DNA of 64,000 nucleotides, taken from the NCBI RefSeq assembly GCF_001428525.1, contig NZ_LMHW01000011.1, forward strand, positions 248,001 to 312,000. The letters run 5' to 3'. How positions within the stretch are numbered: the stretch's first letter is position 1; each line of letters starts with the position of its first letter. The notes beneath the pieces were generated by a model that was given only the letters and a program-made list of their open reading frames with translations, searched no databases and was not told the DNA's origin. A program made the translations under genes and the position numbers. Positions 8,368 to 18,188 of the stretch are shown here, piece by piece. The DNA is from Flavobacterium sp. Root186 (GTDB lineage Bacteria > Bacteroidota > Bacteroidia > Flavobacteriales > Flavobacteriaceae).

Positions 8368-8459
8368 CCTATTTTACGAATCAAACAGGATAAACACAGA
8401 TTTAAAATAAATATAAAAAAAATCCGCGTAAATCTGTTTAATCTGTGAAATCCGCGGAC
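8368..8459. repeat. Family C repeat (CACAGATTT) inverted pair
   Basis: An arm AAACAGGATAAACACAGATT faces TAAATCTGTTTAATCTGTG and AAATCCGCGG. The arms are imperfect inverted copies. Related pairs with the same AATCTGTGAAAT core occur at 25917-25973 and 42017-42071. Confidence 0.6.
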
Positions 8460-8470
8460 TAAATTTAAAA

Positions 8471-8502
8471 ACAAAACCCCTGAAAATAATTCAAGGGTTT
8501 GT
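8471..8502 (-). terminator. Rho-independent terminator of gltD
   Basis: Minus strand AAACCCTTGAA, short loop, TTCAGGGGTTTTG then T-rich. It lies about 95 bases after the gltD stop. Confidence 0.65.
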
Positions 8503-8594
8503 TAGTAGTTATGTTGTTTATTGGAATAAAGATTAAATAAAATGCAAGGAAAAAAACTTAGAACCTTAGCATCTCAGTATCTTAGAATCTAAGA

Positions 8595-10049
8595 TTATAG
8601 ACTTGGTAAATCTCCTTTTCCTTTAGTAGGCAGGTTGGTAGAACCCATTAAGAACAAATCTACCTCTCTTGCTGCTTCGCGACCTTCTGAAATAGCCCAC
8701 ACGATTAATGATTGTCCTCTTCTCATATCACCTGCAGTGAAAATGTGAGGAACGTTTGTTTGATAATTATGAGCTTTGTAATTGCTTCTAAAATCTAATT
8801 CAAGACCTAACTGCTCGCTTAATGTTTTCTCCGGACCTGTAAATCCAAGAGCTAATAAAGCTAAATCGCAAGGCCAGATTTTCTCTGAACCTTCTTTTTC
8901 GATTAATTCAGGTCTTTGTCCCGGAGTCATTTTCCATTGAACTTCAACGGTTTTTAATCCGGTTAATTCACCCTTATCATTAGAAATAAATTCTTTTGTA
9001 TTGATTAACCAGTTTCTGTCACATCCTTCTTCATGAGAAGAAGATGTTTTTAACTGCAATGGCCAGAAAGGCCAAGGAGTTGACTCGCTTCTTCCAATTG
9101 GAGGTTTTGGTAAAATCTCAAAGTTAGTTACCGATTTTGCTCCGTGTCTGTTTGAAGTTCCAACGCAGTCAGAACCTGTATCTCCACCACCAATAACGAT
9201 TACATCTTTACCAGTAGCTTTTACCTGATCCGGAATAGATTCTCCGTATAAAACTTTAGTTTGTTGTGTAAGGAAATCCATAGCCTGAACAACGCCTTTG
9301 CTTTCGATTCCTTTAGTTGGCAAGCTTCTTCTTTCTGTTGCTCCTCCGCATAAAACGATAGAGTCGAAAGCGTTTAATTCTGCTACGCTAAAGTTTACAC
9401 CAACATTCACATTAGTTTTAAAAGTGATTCCTTCAGCTTCAAGGATTGCTACACGTCTGTCGATAATTCCTTTTTCTAATTTGAAATTTGGAATTCCGTA
9501 ACGTAATAAACCTCCAATTGCGTTGTCTCTTTCAAAAACTGTAACCGTGTGTCCGGCTCTGTTTAATTGCTGTGCAGCTGCAAGTCCCGCAGGTCCTGAA
9601 CCAATAACGGCAACTGTTTTTCCAGTTCTTGTTTTTGGAGTTTGAGGTTTGATCCACCCTTCGGCAAAACCAATTTCAACAATGTTTTTCTCGATGTTTT
9701 CGATTGATACAGGATCTTTGATGATTCCTAATACACATGCTTTTTCGCATGGAGCAGGGCATAAACGTCCTGTGAATTCTGGGAAGTTATTAGTCGATTG
9801 TAAAATCTCTAATGCACTCTGCCATTCTTCCTGATGTACCATATCGTTGAAGTCAGGAATTAAATTTCCTAATGGACAACCACTGTGGCAAAAAGGAATA
9901 CCACAATCCATACATCTTGAACCTTGTTCTTTTACTTTATCTTTTGCTAACGGAATAGTAAATTCATTATAGTTAGAAACACGTTCTGCTACTGCTAAAT
10001 TACTTTCGTCGGCTCTGTTATATTCTTTAAATCCGCCTATTTTACCCAT
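8595..10049 (-). CDS. gltD: Glutamate synthase, small (beta) subunit
   Basis: A 484-residue NADPH-dependent oxidoreductase subunit that passes electrons from NADPH through FAD and Fe-S clusters to GltB. The N-terminal cysteine clusters (CMDCGIPFCHSGCP and CPAPCEKAC) bind two 4Fe-4S centres. GSGPAGLAAA binds FAD and GGGDTGSDC binds NADPH. The C-terminal TAGDMRRGQSLIVWAI is typical of the family. It lies 97 bases downstream of gltB on the same strand, and the two encode one cytoplasmic enzyme of ammonium assimilation. Confidence 0.95.
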   Translation of the reverse strand: MGKIGGFKEYNRADESNLAVAERVSNYNEFTIPLAKDKVKEQGSRCMDCGIPFCHSGCPLGNLIPDFNDMVHQEEWQSALEILQSTNNFPEFTGRLCPAPCEKACVLGIIKDPVSIENIEKNIVEIGFAEGWIKPQTPKTRTGKTVAVIGSGPAGLAAAQQLNRAGHTVTVFERDNAIGGLLRYGIPNFKLEKGIIDRRVAILEAEGITFKTNVNVGVNFSVAELNAFDSIVLCGGATERRSLPTKGIESKGVVQAMDFLTQQTKVLYGESIPDQVKATGKDVIVIGGGDTGSDCVGTSNRHGAKSVTNFEILPKPPIGRSESTPWPFWPLQLKTSSSHEEGCDRNWLINTKEFISNDKGELTGLKTVEVQWKMTPGQRPELIEKEGSEKIWPCDLALLALGFTGPEKTLSEQLGLELDFRSNYKAHNYQTNVPHIFTAGDMRRGQSLIVWAISEGREAAREVDLFLMGSTNLPTKGKGDLPSL

Positions 10050-10146
10050 GACATTTTTATTAAATTTAGTTGTGAGATGTGAAATGTGGGAAGTGAGTTG
10101 AGAAACTCAACCTTAGTACCTCTGCACCTTTGTAACTCAGAACCTT

Positions 10147-13100
10147 TTAATCAGCTATTAATTCTTCTATTTTTTTCTCTTCTGCAATTCGTTGTAATGC
10201 TTTTTTGTAATCAGTTGGCATTACTTTTACGAAGTGCTTTTGTTGGTTTTCCCAGTCTGCTAAAATTCTTTTTGCTAATGGACTGCTTGTGTACAATGAA
10301 TGATTTTTGATCAATCGTCTTAGTTTGGTAACGTCTTCTTCTTCCATCGGGTCGAATGCAACCATTTCCATATTACATAAAGTCGAATCGAATTTTTGAT
10401 TTGGATCGTAAACATAAGCTACACCACCGCTCATACCAGCGGCGAAGTTTCTTCCTGTTTTTCCTAAAACTACCACTGTACCACCGGTCATGTATTCGCA
10501 TCCGTGATCTCCAATTCCTTCAACAACTGCAGTTGCTCCAGAATTTCTAACACAGAAACGCTCTCCGGCCATTCCATTAATATAAGCCTCTCCGGTAATA
10601 GCTCCGTAAAGGGCAACGTTTCCGATAATGATATTGTCTTCGGGTTTGAAGGTTGCAGTAGGAGGGACTTTGATAATCAATTTTCCTCCAGAAAGACCTT
10701 TTCCTAAATAATCATTACAGTTTCCGTGAATTTTAAATGACAATCCGTTTGTTGCAAAAGCACCAAAACTTTGTCCGGCAGAACCTTCAAAATCAACTAA
10801 AATAGTGTCATCAGGTAATCCTTGTGCGCCATAAATTTTTGAGATTTCATTACTCAAAATCGCACCTACAGAACGGTCTGTATTTTTAATTTTAAATGTA
10901 ACTCTTGTTTTTTCTTTTCTATAAATAGACGGAATCGCTTCTTTAATGATATCAAAATCTAATACATTTTCAAGTTGGTGATCTTGTTCAGTTGTATTGT
11001 GAATCGGTTCTGTTTTAGCTTTTTCCGGTTTGTATAGAATAGAAGATAAATCTAAACCATTGGCTTTGTAATGTTTGATCGCTTTGTTCACATTTAATTT
11101 TTGTGACTGACCAACCATTTCTTTTAAGGTTCTGAAACCTAATTGCGCCATGATTTCTCTTAATTCCTCAGCAATAAAATACATGAAGTTGATTACGTGC
11201 TCTGGAGTTCCTTTGAAATTTTTTCTTAATTCAGGATCCTGAGTTGCAATACCAACCGGGCAGGTATTTAAGTGACAGGCTCTCATCATAATACAGCCTG
11301 AAGCTACAAGTGGAGCAGTTGCAAAACCAAATTCTTCAGCTCCTAATAAAGCAGCGATAGCAACGTCACGACCTGTTTTCAACTGTCCGTCACATTCTAG
11401 AACTACACGGCTTCTTAAATCGTTTAAGATCAAAGTCTGCTGCGCTTCAGCTAAACCAAGTTCCCACGGAATACCTGTGTGTTGTAAAGATGTTAATGGA
11501 GCAGCTCCCGTTCCTCCGTCATAACCAGAAATTAAGATAACGTCAGCTTTTGCTTTGGCAACACCGGCAGCGATGGTTCCAACTCCAACTTCAGAAACTA
11601 ATTTTACGTTAATACGGGCTTCACGGTTTGCATTTTTCAAATCGTAAATCAATTGAGATAAATCCTCAATAGAATAAATATCGTGGTGAGGCGGAGGTGA
11701 AATCAAACCTACATAAGGCGTAGAGTTTCTGGTTTCAGCAATCCAAGGCACTACTTTTTCTCCAGGTAACTGTCCACCTTCACCAGGTTTTGCTCCCTGA
11801 GCCATTTTAATCTGGATTTCTTTAGCGTTTGTCAAATAGTTGATCGAAACACCAAAACGTCCCGAAGCAACTTGTTTGATTGCACTGTTTCTAGAATCTC
11901 CGTTAATTTCTTTCTGGAAACGTTTTGGATCTTCTCCACCTTCTCCAGAGTTACTTTTTCCACCAATTCTGTTCATTGCAATGGCTAAATTCTCGTGCGC
12001 TTCTCTACTGATAGATCCGTAAGACATCGCACCTGTTTTGAATTTCTTTACAATTTCTGTCCAAGGTTCTACTTCATCAATAGAAATTGGATCTAAATTA
12101 TTGAATTCAAACATCCCTCTAATAGTCATTAAGTTTGAGCTTTGCTCGTTAACCATATTAGAGTATTCTTTATAACTTTCAGGACTGTTCAAACGAACGG
12201 CCTGTTGTAATTTAGAAATGGTAGTTGGATTAAACATGTGTTTTTCTCCACCACGTCTCCATCTGTAAATACCCCCAATTTCTAAAGAAAGCAAACTTGC
12301 CACTTTTGAATTTGGAAATGCTTTTTGAAAACGTTTTTTTACTTCTTTTTCTACTTCGATCAAACCAATTCCTTCGATTCTTGAAGGTGTGTAAGGGAAA
12401 TATTTTGAAGTAAAGGTTTTGTTTAAACCTAAAATCTCGAAAATTTGTGCAGCTCTATATGAATGTAAAGTAGAGATACCAATTTTGTTCATGATTTTAA
12501 CGATTCCTTTTGCAATCGCTTTATTGTAGTTTACAATCGCATAATCTGCTTTTACACCTTTAATAAATCCTTGATTTACCTGATCGTGAATAATTTCATT
12601 TACCATGTATGGATTGATTGCACTTGCACCGTATCCGAACAATAAAGCAAAATGATGTGGTTCACGAGGCTCTGCAGATTCAATTATGATTCCGAATTTT
12701 GAACGAACCTGTAAAATGTTTAAAGAGTGGTGAATGTAAGAACAAGCCAATAACATTGGAATTGGAGCTAATTCTTCGCTAACGCCTCTATCTGAAAGAA
12801 TGATAACATTGCATCCTTCATTTACAGCTTTGTAAGTTGCCTGAACACATTTTTCAAGTGCACGCTCTAAACCGTTAACTCCTTTTTCTATTTTATATAA
12901 AGTAGAGATAGTAGCCGATTTAAAATCTACGTGATCAATGTTTCTGATTTTATCTAAATCCTCGTTAGATATAACCGGATTTTGAATTTTTAGTTTTTTA
13001 CACTGCTTAGATTCAATTTCAAAAATATTGAAATCACCTCCAACCGCTAAACTAATATCGGTAATGATTTCTTCACGAATACCATCCAAAGGCGGATTGG

Positions 13101-14664
13101 TAACCTGAGCAAATAATTGTTTGAAATAGTTGTACAATAATTGAGGCTGGTCTGATAATACTGCCAAAGGCGTATCATTACCCATAGAACTGATGGCTTC
13201 AGCTCCTTGTCCTCCCATTGGGTTGATGATTGTTTTTAAATCTTCAATTGTATAACCAAATAAACGCTGTCTGGTTTGGAAATCTAATTTCTCAACCGGA
13301 GTTGGGTTATTGGTATAAGGAACTTTTGCTAAAGGCAATAAGTTAGCGTCTAACCATTCTTGGTACGGACGTTTTGTAACGATCGCTTTTTTAACTTCTT
13401 CGTCTTCAATAATACGACCTTCGTTCATGTCAACCAGGAACATTTTTCCTGGCTCTAAACGACCGTGCTGAATTACATCTTCCGGATCGATATCCAGTAC
13501 ACCAATTTCTGATGACATGATTACGAAACCACTATGTGTTAATGTATAACGAGAAGGACGCAATCCGTTTCTGTCTAATAAGGCACCAATTACGTTACCA
13601 TCTGTAAACGGAATAGAAGCTGGACCATCCCAAGGTTCCATGATACAAGCGTTGAACTCGTAGAAAGCTCTTTTTTCAGGAGACATTGTCTGATGCTTTT
13701 CCCAAGCTTCAGGAACTACCATCATCATCGCTTCAGGCAATGAACGACCTGTCATTAATAAAAGTTCTACGACCATATCCATAGAAGCAGAATCTGATTT
13801 TCCTTCTAAGATAATTGGGAATAATTTTTTGATATCATCGCCAAAAACAGCACTCTGCATAAGCTCTTCACGAGCACGCATACGGCTTACGTTTCCACGA
13901 AGTGTGTTGATCTCACCATTATGACACATGTATCTAAACGGTTGAGCTAGATCCCAAGAAGGGAATGTATTTGTAGAGAAACGCTGGTGTACAAGCGCTA
14001 AACGAGTCACCAAGTCCGGATCTTTCAAATCTATATAATAACGGCTGATGTCTTCCGGCATCAATAGACCTTTATATATTATAGTAGTTGTCGATAAACT
14101 AGTAAAATAAAACATGTGGCTTTCAGAAGTTTTAGAACCTCTTACGGCGTGTTCTGCAATTTTTCTAGCTGCAAAAAGTTTTGCATTGAATTCTTGTTCA
14201 GTTAAATTTTGTCCGTTTTTAGAAACGAAAACTTGTTTAACTGTTGGTTCTTTTTCTGCGGCGATCTGCCCTAAATTTTCAACGTCAACAGGTACATCTC
14301 TCCAACCTAAGATCTTTAAATTTTGATCTTTAATAGTTGATTCGAATGCATTGATACAAAAAGATACCTGGTTTTTGCTTTTTGGTAAAAAAACCATTCC
14401 TACTGCATACTCACGCGTTTCCGGGATTTCAAAGTCACATACTTTCTTAAAAAAATCATGAGGAATATCAAATAAAATTCCCGCTCCGTCTCCAGTTCTT
14501 CCATCAGAACTAACGGCACCACGATGTTCCAATTTAATTAAGATGTCTAATGCTTTGTGAATAATATCATTTGATTTAATACCATTCAAATTACAAATAA
14601 ATCCTGCACCACAATTGTCGTGTTCAAATTCAGGCAGATAGAGCCCTTGTTCTTTAACTTTCAT
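10147..14664 (-). CDS. gltB: Glutamate synthase, large (alpha) subunit
   Basis: A 1505-residue protein converting glutamine plus 2-oxoglutarate to two glutamates. The catalytic nucleophile is the Cys of DNCGAGF, exposed after removal of a 17-residue propeptide when the ATG at 14664 is used. The order is N-terminal class-II amidotransferase, central domain, FMN/synthase domain, a 3Fe-4S cluster in CIMMRACHLNTCPVG, and a C-terminal glycine-rich GXGXG helix domain (NGMAGERFCVRNSGA). An in-frame ATG at 14706 is rejected as the start because the promoter box at 14682-14689 lies downstream of it. Confidence 0.95.
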   Translation of the reverse strand: MKVKEQGLYLPEFEHDNCGAGFICNLNGIKSNDIIHKALDILIKLEHRGAVSSDGRTGDGAGILFDIPHDFFKKVCDFEIPETREYAVGMVFLPKSKNQVSFCINAFESTIKDQNLKILGWRDVPVDVENLGQIAAEKEPTVKQVFVSKNGQNLTEQEFNAKLFAARKIAEHAVRGSKTSESHMFYFTSLSTTTIIYKGLLMPEDISRYYIDLKDPDLVTRLALVHQRFSTNTFPSWDLAQPFRYMCHNGEINTLRGNVSRMRAREELMQSAVFGDDIKKLFPIILEGKSDSASMDMVVELLLMTGRSLPEAMMMVVPEAWEKHQTMSPEKRAFYEFNACIMEPWDGPASIPFTDGNVIGALLDRNGLRPSRYTLTHSGFVIMSSEIGVLDIDPEDVIQHGRLEPGKMFLVDMNEGRIIEDEEVKKAIVTKRPYQEWLDANLLPLAKVPYTNNPTPVEKLDFQTRQRLFGYTIEDLKTIINPMGGQGAEAISSMGNDTPLAVLSDQPQLLYNYFKQLFAQVTNPPLDGIREEIITDISLAVGGDFNIFEIESKQCKKLKIQNPVISNEDLDKIRNIDHVDFKSATISTLYKIEKGVNGLERALEKCVQATYKAVNEGCNVIILSDRGVSEELAPIPMLLACSYIHHSLNILQVRSKFGIIIESAEPREPHHFALLFGYGASAINPYMVNEIIHDQVNQGFIKGVKADYAIVNYNKAIAKGIVKIMNKIGISTLHSYRAAQIFEILGLNKTFTSKYFPYTPSRIEGIGLIEVEKEVKKRFQKAFPNSKVASLLSLEIGGIYRWRRGGEKHMFNPTTISKLQQAVRLNSPESYKEYSNMVNEQSSNLMTIRGMFEFNNLDPISIDEVEPWTEIVKKFKTGAMSYGSISREAHENLAIAMNRIGGKSNSGEGGEDPKRFQKEINGDSRNSAIKQVASGRFGVSINYLTNAKEIQIKMAQGAKPGEGGQLPGEKVVPWIAETRNSTPYVGLISPPPHHDIYSIEDLSQLIYDLKNANREARINVKLVSEVGVGTIAAGVAKAKADVILISGYDGGTGAAPLTSLQHTGIPWELGLAEAQQTLILNDLRSRVVLECDGQLKTGRDVAIAALLGAEEFGFATAPLVASGCIMMRACHLNTCPVGIATQDPELRKNFKGTPEHVINFMYFIAEELREIMAQLGFRTLKEMVGQSQKLNVNKAIKHYKANGLDLSSILYKPEKAKTEPIHNTTEQDHQLENVLDFDIIKEAIPSIYRKEKTRVTFKIKNTDRSVGAILSNEISKIYGAQGLPDDTILVDFEGSAGQSFGAFATNGLSFKIHGNCNDYLGKGLSGGKLIIKVPPTATFKPEDNIIIGNVALYGAITGEAYINGMAGERFCVRNSGATAVVEGIGDHGCEYMTGGTVVVLGKTGRNFAAGMSGGVAYVYDPNQKFDSTLCNMEMVAFDPMEEEDVTKLRRLIKNHSLYTSSPLAKRILADWENQQKHFVKVMPTDYKKALQRIAEEKKIEELIAD

Positions 14665-14681
14665 TCTTGATATTTTTTCTA

Positions 14682-14689
14682 CAAAAATA
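14682..14689 (-). promoter_or_regulatory. gltB promoter -7 box
   Basis: Minus strand TATTTTTG, an exact match to TAnnTTTG, 18 bases before the ATG at 14664. No good TTG is seen at the -33 distance, which may mean an activator is needed. Confidence 0.55.
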
Positions 14690-14706
14690 AAGATTTCGTT
14701 AAACAT

Positions 14707-15023
14707 AATGTATTGAAATTATACTTTCGCTTACATTTTTGTTGTAATACTAGAAAAAGGCTTCTTAATTGATAATAATATTGTATTAACCATTGCGAAA
14801 TGATAAAATGATAATGCGAATTAAAATATATTAAGAAAAATCGTCGTAAGGCTAATAAATACGGTGATGTTTTTGTTAAATATCAAACGTTTTAGTGGTT
14901 TTGAGTTAACTTTAACAAATCGTTTAGTTAACTATTTCTTTGCGTTGCGAAAGAATAAACGTTTAATACCTGTAAGTGTCATTTTTTAATAGAAAAACAT
15001 TTTACTATTAAGTTGAATTTTGC
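14707..15023. other. Divergent gltB/sucC intergenic region
   Basis: About 320 AT-rich bases upstream of both genes. Apart from the two promoter boxes at its ends, there are short partial palindromes (GTTAACTTTAAC at about 14906, GTTAACTA at about 14927), but no reading frame or clear operator was found. Confidence 0.4.
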
Positions 15024-15031
15024 TATTTTTG
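15024..15031 (+). promoter_or_regulatory. sucC promoter -7 box
   Basis: TATTTTTG, exact TAnnTTTG consensus, with a TTG at 15013-15015 that is too close for a -33 element. The transcript would have a leader of about 42 bases before the ATG at 15080. Confidence 0.5.
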
Positions 15032-15079
15032 TCGCACTTTTATTCTGAACTAAATTCAGAACCAGACAAATTCTATATT

Positions 15080-16273
15080 ATGAACATACACGAATATCAA
15101 GGAAAAGAAATTTTAGCAAGTTACGGAGTACGCATTCAACGCGGAATTGTGGCTAACAATGCGGTTGAAGCTGTAGCTGCTGCAAAACAATTAACTGCCG
15201 AAACTGGTACAGGATGGCACGTAATAAAAGCACAAATTCACGCAGGTGGTCGTGGAAAAGGCGGTGGAGTTAAGCTAGCTAAAAATCTTCAACAAGTTGA
15301 AGAAATTGCAGGACAAATTATCGGAATGCAATTGATTACACCTCAGACTTCTGCTGAGGGTAAAAAAGTAAACAAAGTTTTAGTTGCTGAAGATGTATAC
15401 TATCCTGGTGAAAGCGAAACTTCTGAGTTTTATGTTTCTGTTTTATTGAATAGAGGTACAGGACGTAACATGATTATGTATTCTACTGAAGGTGGAATGG
15501 ATATCGAAGAAGTTGCTGAACACACTCCACACTTAATTTTTACAGAAGAAGTTGATCCTTCTGTTGGATTACAAGGTTTTCAAGCTAGAAGAATTGCCTT
15601 TAACTTAGGTCTTTCTGGAAATGCTTTCAAAGAAATGGTAAAATTCATCGATTCATTATACAATGCTTACATTGGTTCTGATGCTTCTATGTTTGAAATC
15701 AACCCGGTTTTGAAAACATCTGACAATAAAATTATGGCTGTTGATGCTAAAGTAAATATTGATGATAATGCTTTATACAGACAACCTAAATATGCTGAAA
15801 TGAGAGATATCCGTGAGGAGAATCCAATCGAAGTTGAAGCTAAAGAAGTAGGTTTGAACTATGTAGATCTTGACGGTACTGTAGGATGTATGGTAAACGG
15901 AGCTGGTCTTGCAATGGCAACTATGGATTTAATTAAATATGCTGGTTTTGAGCCTGCTAACTTCCTTGACGTTGGTGGAACTGCTGATGCTAAACGTGTT
16001 GAAACTGCTTTCCGTATTATCTTAAAAGATCCAAACGTAAAAGCTATTTTGATTAACATCTTCGGAGGAATCGTTCGTTGTGACCGTGTTGCTCAAGGAG
16101 TTGTTGATGCTTACAAAAACATGGGTGACGCTATTAAAGTGCCAATTATTGTTCGTTTGCAAGGAACAAATGCTGAAATTGCAAAAGAATTAATTGACAA
16201 TTCAGGTATGCCAATCTTATCAGCTGTTCAGTTTCAAGAAGCTGCTGACCAAGTTAAAGCTGCTCTTTCTTAA
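15080..16273 (+). CDS. sucC: Succinyl-CoA synthetase, beta subunit
   Basis: A 397-residue ATP-grasp protein that forms the nucleotide-binding subunit of succinyl-CoA synthetase in the TCA cycle. The start [12 protein letters not shown] is the conserved beginning of the family; the reading frame is open 60 bases further upstream, but that part overlaps the promoter. [14 protein letters not shown], the INPVLKT metal-binding stretch, DVGGTADA and [10 protein letters not shown] are diagnostic. The alpha subunit (sucD) is not adjacent, as is common in Flavobacteria. A strong terminator follows after 25 bases. Confidence 0.95.
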   Translation: MNIHEYQGKEILASYGVRIQRGIVANNAVEAVAAAKQLTAETGTGWHVIKAQIHAGGRGKGGGVKLAKNLQQVEEIAGQIIGMQLITPQTSAEGKKVNKVLVAEDVYYPGESETSEFYVSVLLNRGTGRNMIMYSTEGGMDIEEVAEHTPHLIFTEEVDPSVGLQGFQARRIAFNLGLSGNAFKEMVKFIDSLYNAYIGSDASMFEINPVLKTSDNKIMAVDAKVNIDDNALYRQPKYAEMRDIREENPIEVEAKEVGLNYVDLDGTVGCMVNGAGLAMATMDLIKYAGFEPANFLDVGGTADAKRVETAFRIILKDPNVKAILINIFGGIVRCDRVAQGVVDAYKNMGDAIKVPIIVRLQGTNAEIAKELIDNSGMPILSAVQFQEAADQVKAALS

Positions 16274-16298
16274 TTAAATAAGAAATCAATTATATAGA

Positions 16299-16329
16299 AA
16301 ATCCCTTCGATATTCGGAGGGATTTTTTG
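16299..16329 (+). terminator. Rho-independent terminator of sucC
   Basis: AAATCCCTTCGA, short loop, TTCGGAGGGATTT and T-run, beginning 25 bases after the stop codon. Confidence 0.85.
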
Positions 16330-16382
16330 TTTGTAGTTATGTCAAAAAAATCAATACATGAAATTTTTTATGGATAATGTAT

Positions 16383-16472
16383 ATCGTAGAGACGCACAGC
16401 AGTGCGTCTACGCAACGTATTTCCCATTATGGATTCACGAGACGTAGACGCACTGCTGTGCGTCTCTACGAT
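16383..16472. repeat. Perfect 30-bp inverted repeat with nested palindromes
   Basis: Left arm 16383-16412 and right arm 16443-16472 are exact reverse complements over 30 bases. Each arm contains its own smaller palindrome AGACGCAC-AGCA-GTGCGTCT. It lies between two terminators in the gap between convergent genes sucC and the DUF1456 gene. It resembles a short non-coding mobile or REP-like element. Confidence 0.85.
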
Positions 16473-16487
16473 AAATGATGTGTAATA

Positions 16488-16518
16488 AAAAAATCCCTTC
16501 GAATATCGAAGGGATTTT
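16488..16518 (-). terminator. Terminator of the DUF1456 gene (works in both directions)
   Basis: AAAATCCCTTCGA-ATA-TCGAAGGGATTTT is an almost perfect palindrome flanked by A-run and T-run. It lies 27 bases after the minus-strand stop at 16545. Confidence 0.8.
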
Positions 16519-16544
16519 ATGAAATTATGATATCGCAATATTGA

Positions 16545-17003
16545 TTATTTCTTATTCTTACCGTTTTTGTAAACCACTTTTTCTACAACCTGTATTTTTG
16601 GTGCAGCCGGTTTTTTCTTAAAAGGTTTTTTAGCAGCAGAACCAGTTTTAGAAGGTGCTTTATCGCCTCTTCCTCTTTCTGAATCTTTAGAAGCAGCTTT
16701 AAATTCAGGTCTTTCTTTTGTGCTGTCTTTCTTAGGAATTTCCGCTTTATGTTTGGCTAAAACATCATTCGGGTTTTTAGGATTTTCTTTTGTTCCTCTT
16801 AAGTGAATTACTAATCCGTTCAGGAAGTTACGTAAAACCTGATCACCACATTCCATGTAATTTTCATGATCTTCGGCTCTAAAAAAAGCGCCCAATTCTG
16901 ATTTCGTAATTCTAAAATCTACTAATTCTAAAATTTCAACTATTTGGTCATCACGAAGCATCAAAGCCACGCGAAGTTTTTTAAGTATATCGTTATTTGT
17001 CAT
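16545..17003 (-). CDS. DUF1456 (YehS-like) protein with basic tail
   Basis: A 152-residue protein. Residues 1-75 hold the DUF1456/YehS motif (NDILKKLRVALMLRDDQIVEIL, shown here as a landmark in two halves NDILKKLRVAL and MLRDDQIVEIL, and FLNGLVIHLRG). E. coli YehS has two such repeats; here a second repeat is not evident. Instead the last 70 residues are a Lys/Pro/Ala-rich disordered tail ending in KKPAAPKIQVVEKVVYKNGKNKK-like basic sequence. This could bind nucleic acid. The promoter box is 14 bases before the start. Confidence 0.8.
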   Translation of the reverse strand: MTNNDILKKLRVALMLRDDQIVEILELVDFRITKSELGAFFRAEDHENYMECGDQVLRNFLNGLVIHLRGTKENPKNPNDVLAKHKAEIPKKDSTKERPEFKAASKDSERGRGDKAPSKTGSAAKKPFKKKPAAPKIQVVEKVVYKNGKNKK

Positions 17004-17016
17004 CGTTTATTTTTTA

Positions 17017-17024
17017 CAAAGGTA
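17017..17024 (-). promoter_or_regulatory. Promoter -7 box of the DUF1456 gene
   Basis: Minus strand TACCTTTG, exact TAnnTTTG consensus, 14 bases before the ATG at 17003. Confidence 0.55.
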
Positions 17025-17077
17025 CGTTTTAAAAGTAATTTGATTACAACTTATTGAACAGAGTAAAGGTTTTTTGC

Positions 17078-17139
17078 CACGAATTTCACGAATTTTCACA
17101 AATTAAATTTTAAGCACCATACAATTCGTGAAATTCGTG
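17078..17139. repeat. 17-bp perfect inverted repeat (CACGAATTTCACGAATT)
   Basis: Arms at 17078-17094 and 17123-17139 are exact reverse complements. Each arm is itself a tandem of the CACGAATT word. It lies between the DUF1456 gene and the downstream end of the PLP-enzyme gene. Confidence 0.75.
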
Positions 17140-17167
17140 ACAGACTTTTTATTTTTTCAGTACAATT

Positions 17168-18187
17168 CTATGTATTTAGAACTTCAATTAATTTATCTAA
17201 ATCTTCTTTGAGATGGTTGGCTGTAATTACAATTCGATTTAGTGGTTCAGCATCTTTGGTGTATTTAAAGCTGGCAATAATAATTTTTTCGGCTTTTAAT
17301 TTTTCTACTAATTCCTTTGATAAAAGATAAATCAAAGGGTAGTTTTTATCAAACTTGACATTGTTGTTTTGGATTAAAATCGAGTCTGCATATTTTAAAT
17401 TATCCAGCAGTTTTATGTGTTGTAAAGTATAAATTTCTGCAGCATCTGAAAGTGTTTGAACAAAAGCAGGGTTCATTCCCGCTGCACTTGTAAAAGTTTC
17501 CATTTCTTTTATTTTATTGATAAAATCAACATTCCCTGCTATAACACCACCAGTTAAACCAAAAGCTTTTCCTAGAGAAGAAACCATGATTTTTCTTTTG
17601 AGAGGGAAATCAATTGATGCGTAAATCCCGGCTCCATTTTTACCTAAAATCCCAAAAGAATGTGATTCATCCAAAATTAAAGTAACTTCTTTATGATTTG
17701 GAATTTGTTTTAAAAATGATAAATCAACAGGTTTTGTTTCAAAAGAAGGAACACCGTCAGTAAGAATCACTATTTTTTCAGCTTTTGAGTCTAATAAACG
17801 ATCATTTAATTTGTCATTAACGAATAACGGAAGACTATTTTCAATTTTGATTGCATTGTGTGTGTCATTAAAATGAAAAAAACAATCTGTCTGCTTTTTC
17901 ATTAAATCGATAACCAATTTCCCGGCCAGCATTCCTGAAGAAACCGTAACCGTACTTTCTGAACCTATGTGAGCAGCTAAAAACTTTTCACCATTGTCAT
18001 AAGCACTTAATTTGATGTTGGCTGTTCTGGAACTGCCGTAAGTTGTTCCCCATTTTAAAATATTCTGCACGACTAAATCCTGGAATTTTTTATTGGTTGG
18101 CAGCCCCAAATAAGCAGTTCCGCCAAAATACAAATACTGTTCTTGGTCAATTTCTATAATTCGATCGGGAAATTTTTCTACTATCAT
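17168..18187 (-). CDS. PLP-dependent aminotransferase / alpha-oxoamine synthase-like enzyme
   Basis: A 339-residue fold-type I PLP enzyme closest to the BioF/KBL (alpha-oxoamine synthase) group but shorter than the usual 390 residues, missing part of the N-terminus. Signatures: NYLG-like TAYLGLP, YGSSRTANI, DESHSFGILG (cofactor Asp), and VSSLGKAFGLTGG, whose Lys should bind PLP. Its start follows the dipeptide epimerase stop by one base, so the two are translationally coupled. A role acting on an amino acid from epimerised murein dipeptides is an inference. Confidence 0.75.
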   Translation of the reverse strand: MIVEKFPDRIIEIDQEQYLYFGGTAYLGLPTNKKFQDLVVQNILKWGTTYGSSRTANIKLSAYDNGEKFLAAHIGSESTVTVSSGMLAGKLVIDLMKKQTDCFFHFNDTHNAIKIENSLPLFVNDKLNDRLLDSKAEKIVILTDGVPSFETKPVDLSFLKQIPNHKEVTLILDESHSFGILGKNGAGIYASIDFPLKRKIMVSSLGKAFGLTGGVIAGNVDFINKIKEMETFTSAAGMNPAFVQTLSDAAEIYTLQHIKLLDNLKYADSILIQNNNVKFDKNYPLIYLLSKELVEKLKAEKIIIASFKYTKDAEPLNRIVITANHLKEDLDKLIEVLNT

Positions 18188-18188
18188 T

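Noticed and set aside
8224..8594. Lysine riboswitch upstream of lysA
   Set aside because: The promoter is 18 bases before the ATG, leaving no room for an aptamer.
14665..14706. Upstream ATG start for gltB
   Set aside because: It would place a promoter box inside the coding region and lengthen the propeptide before the catalytic Cys beyond the usual size.
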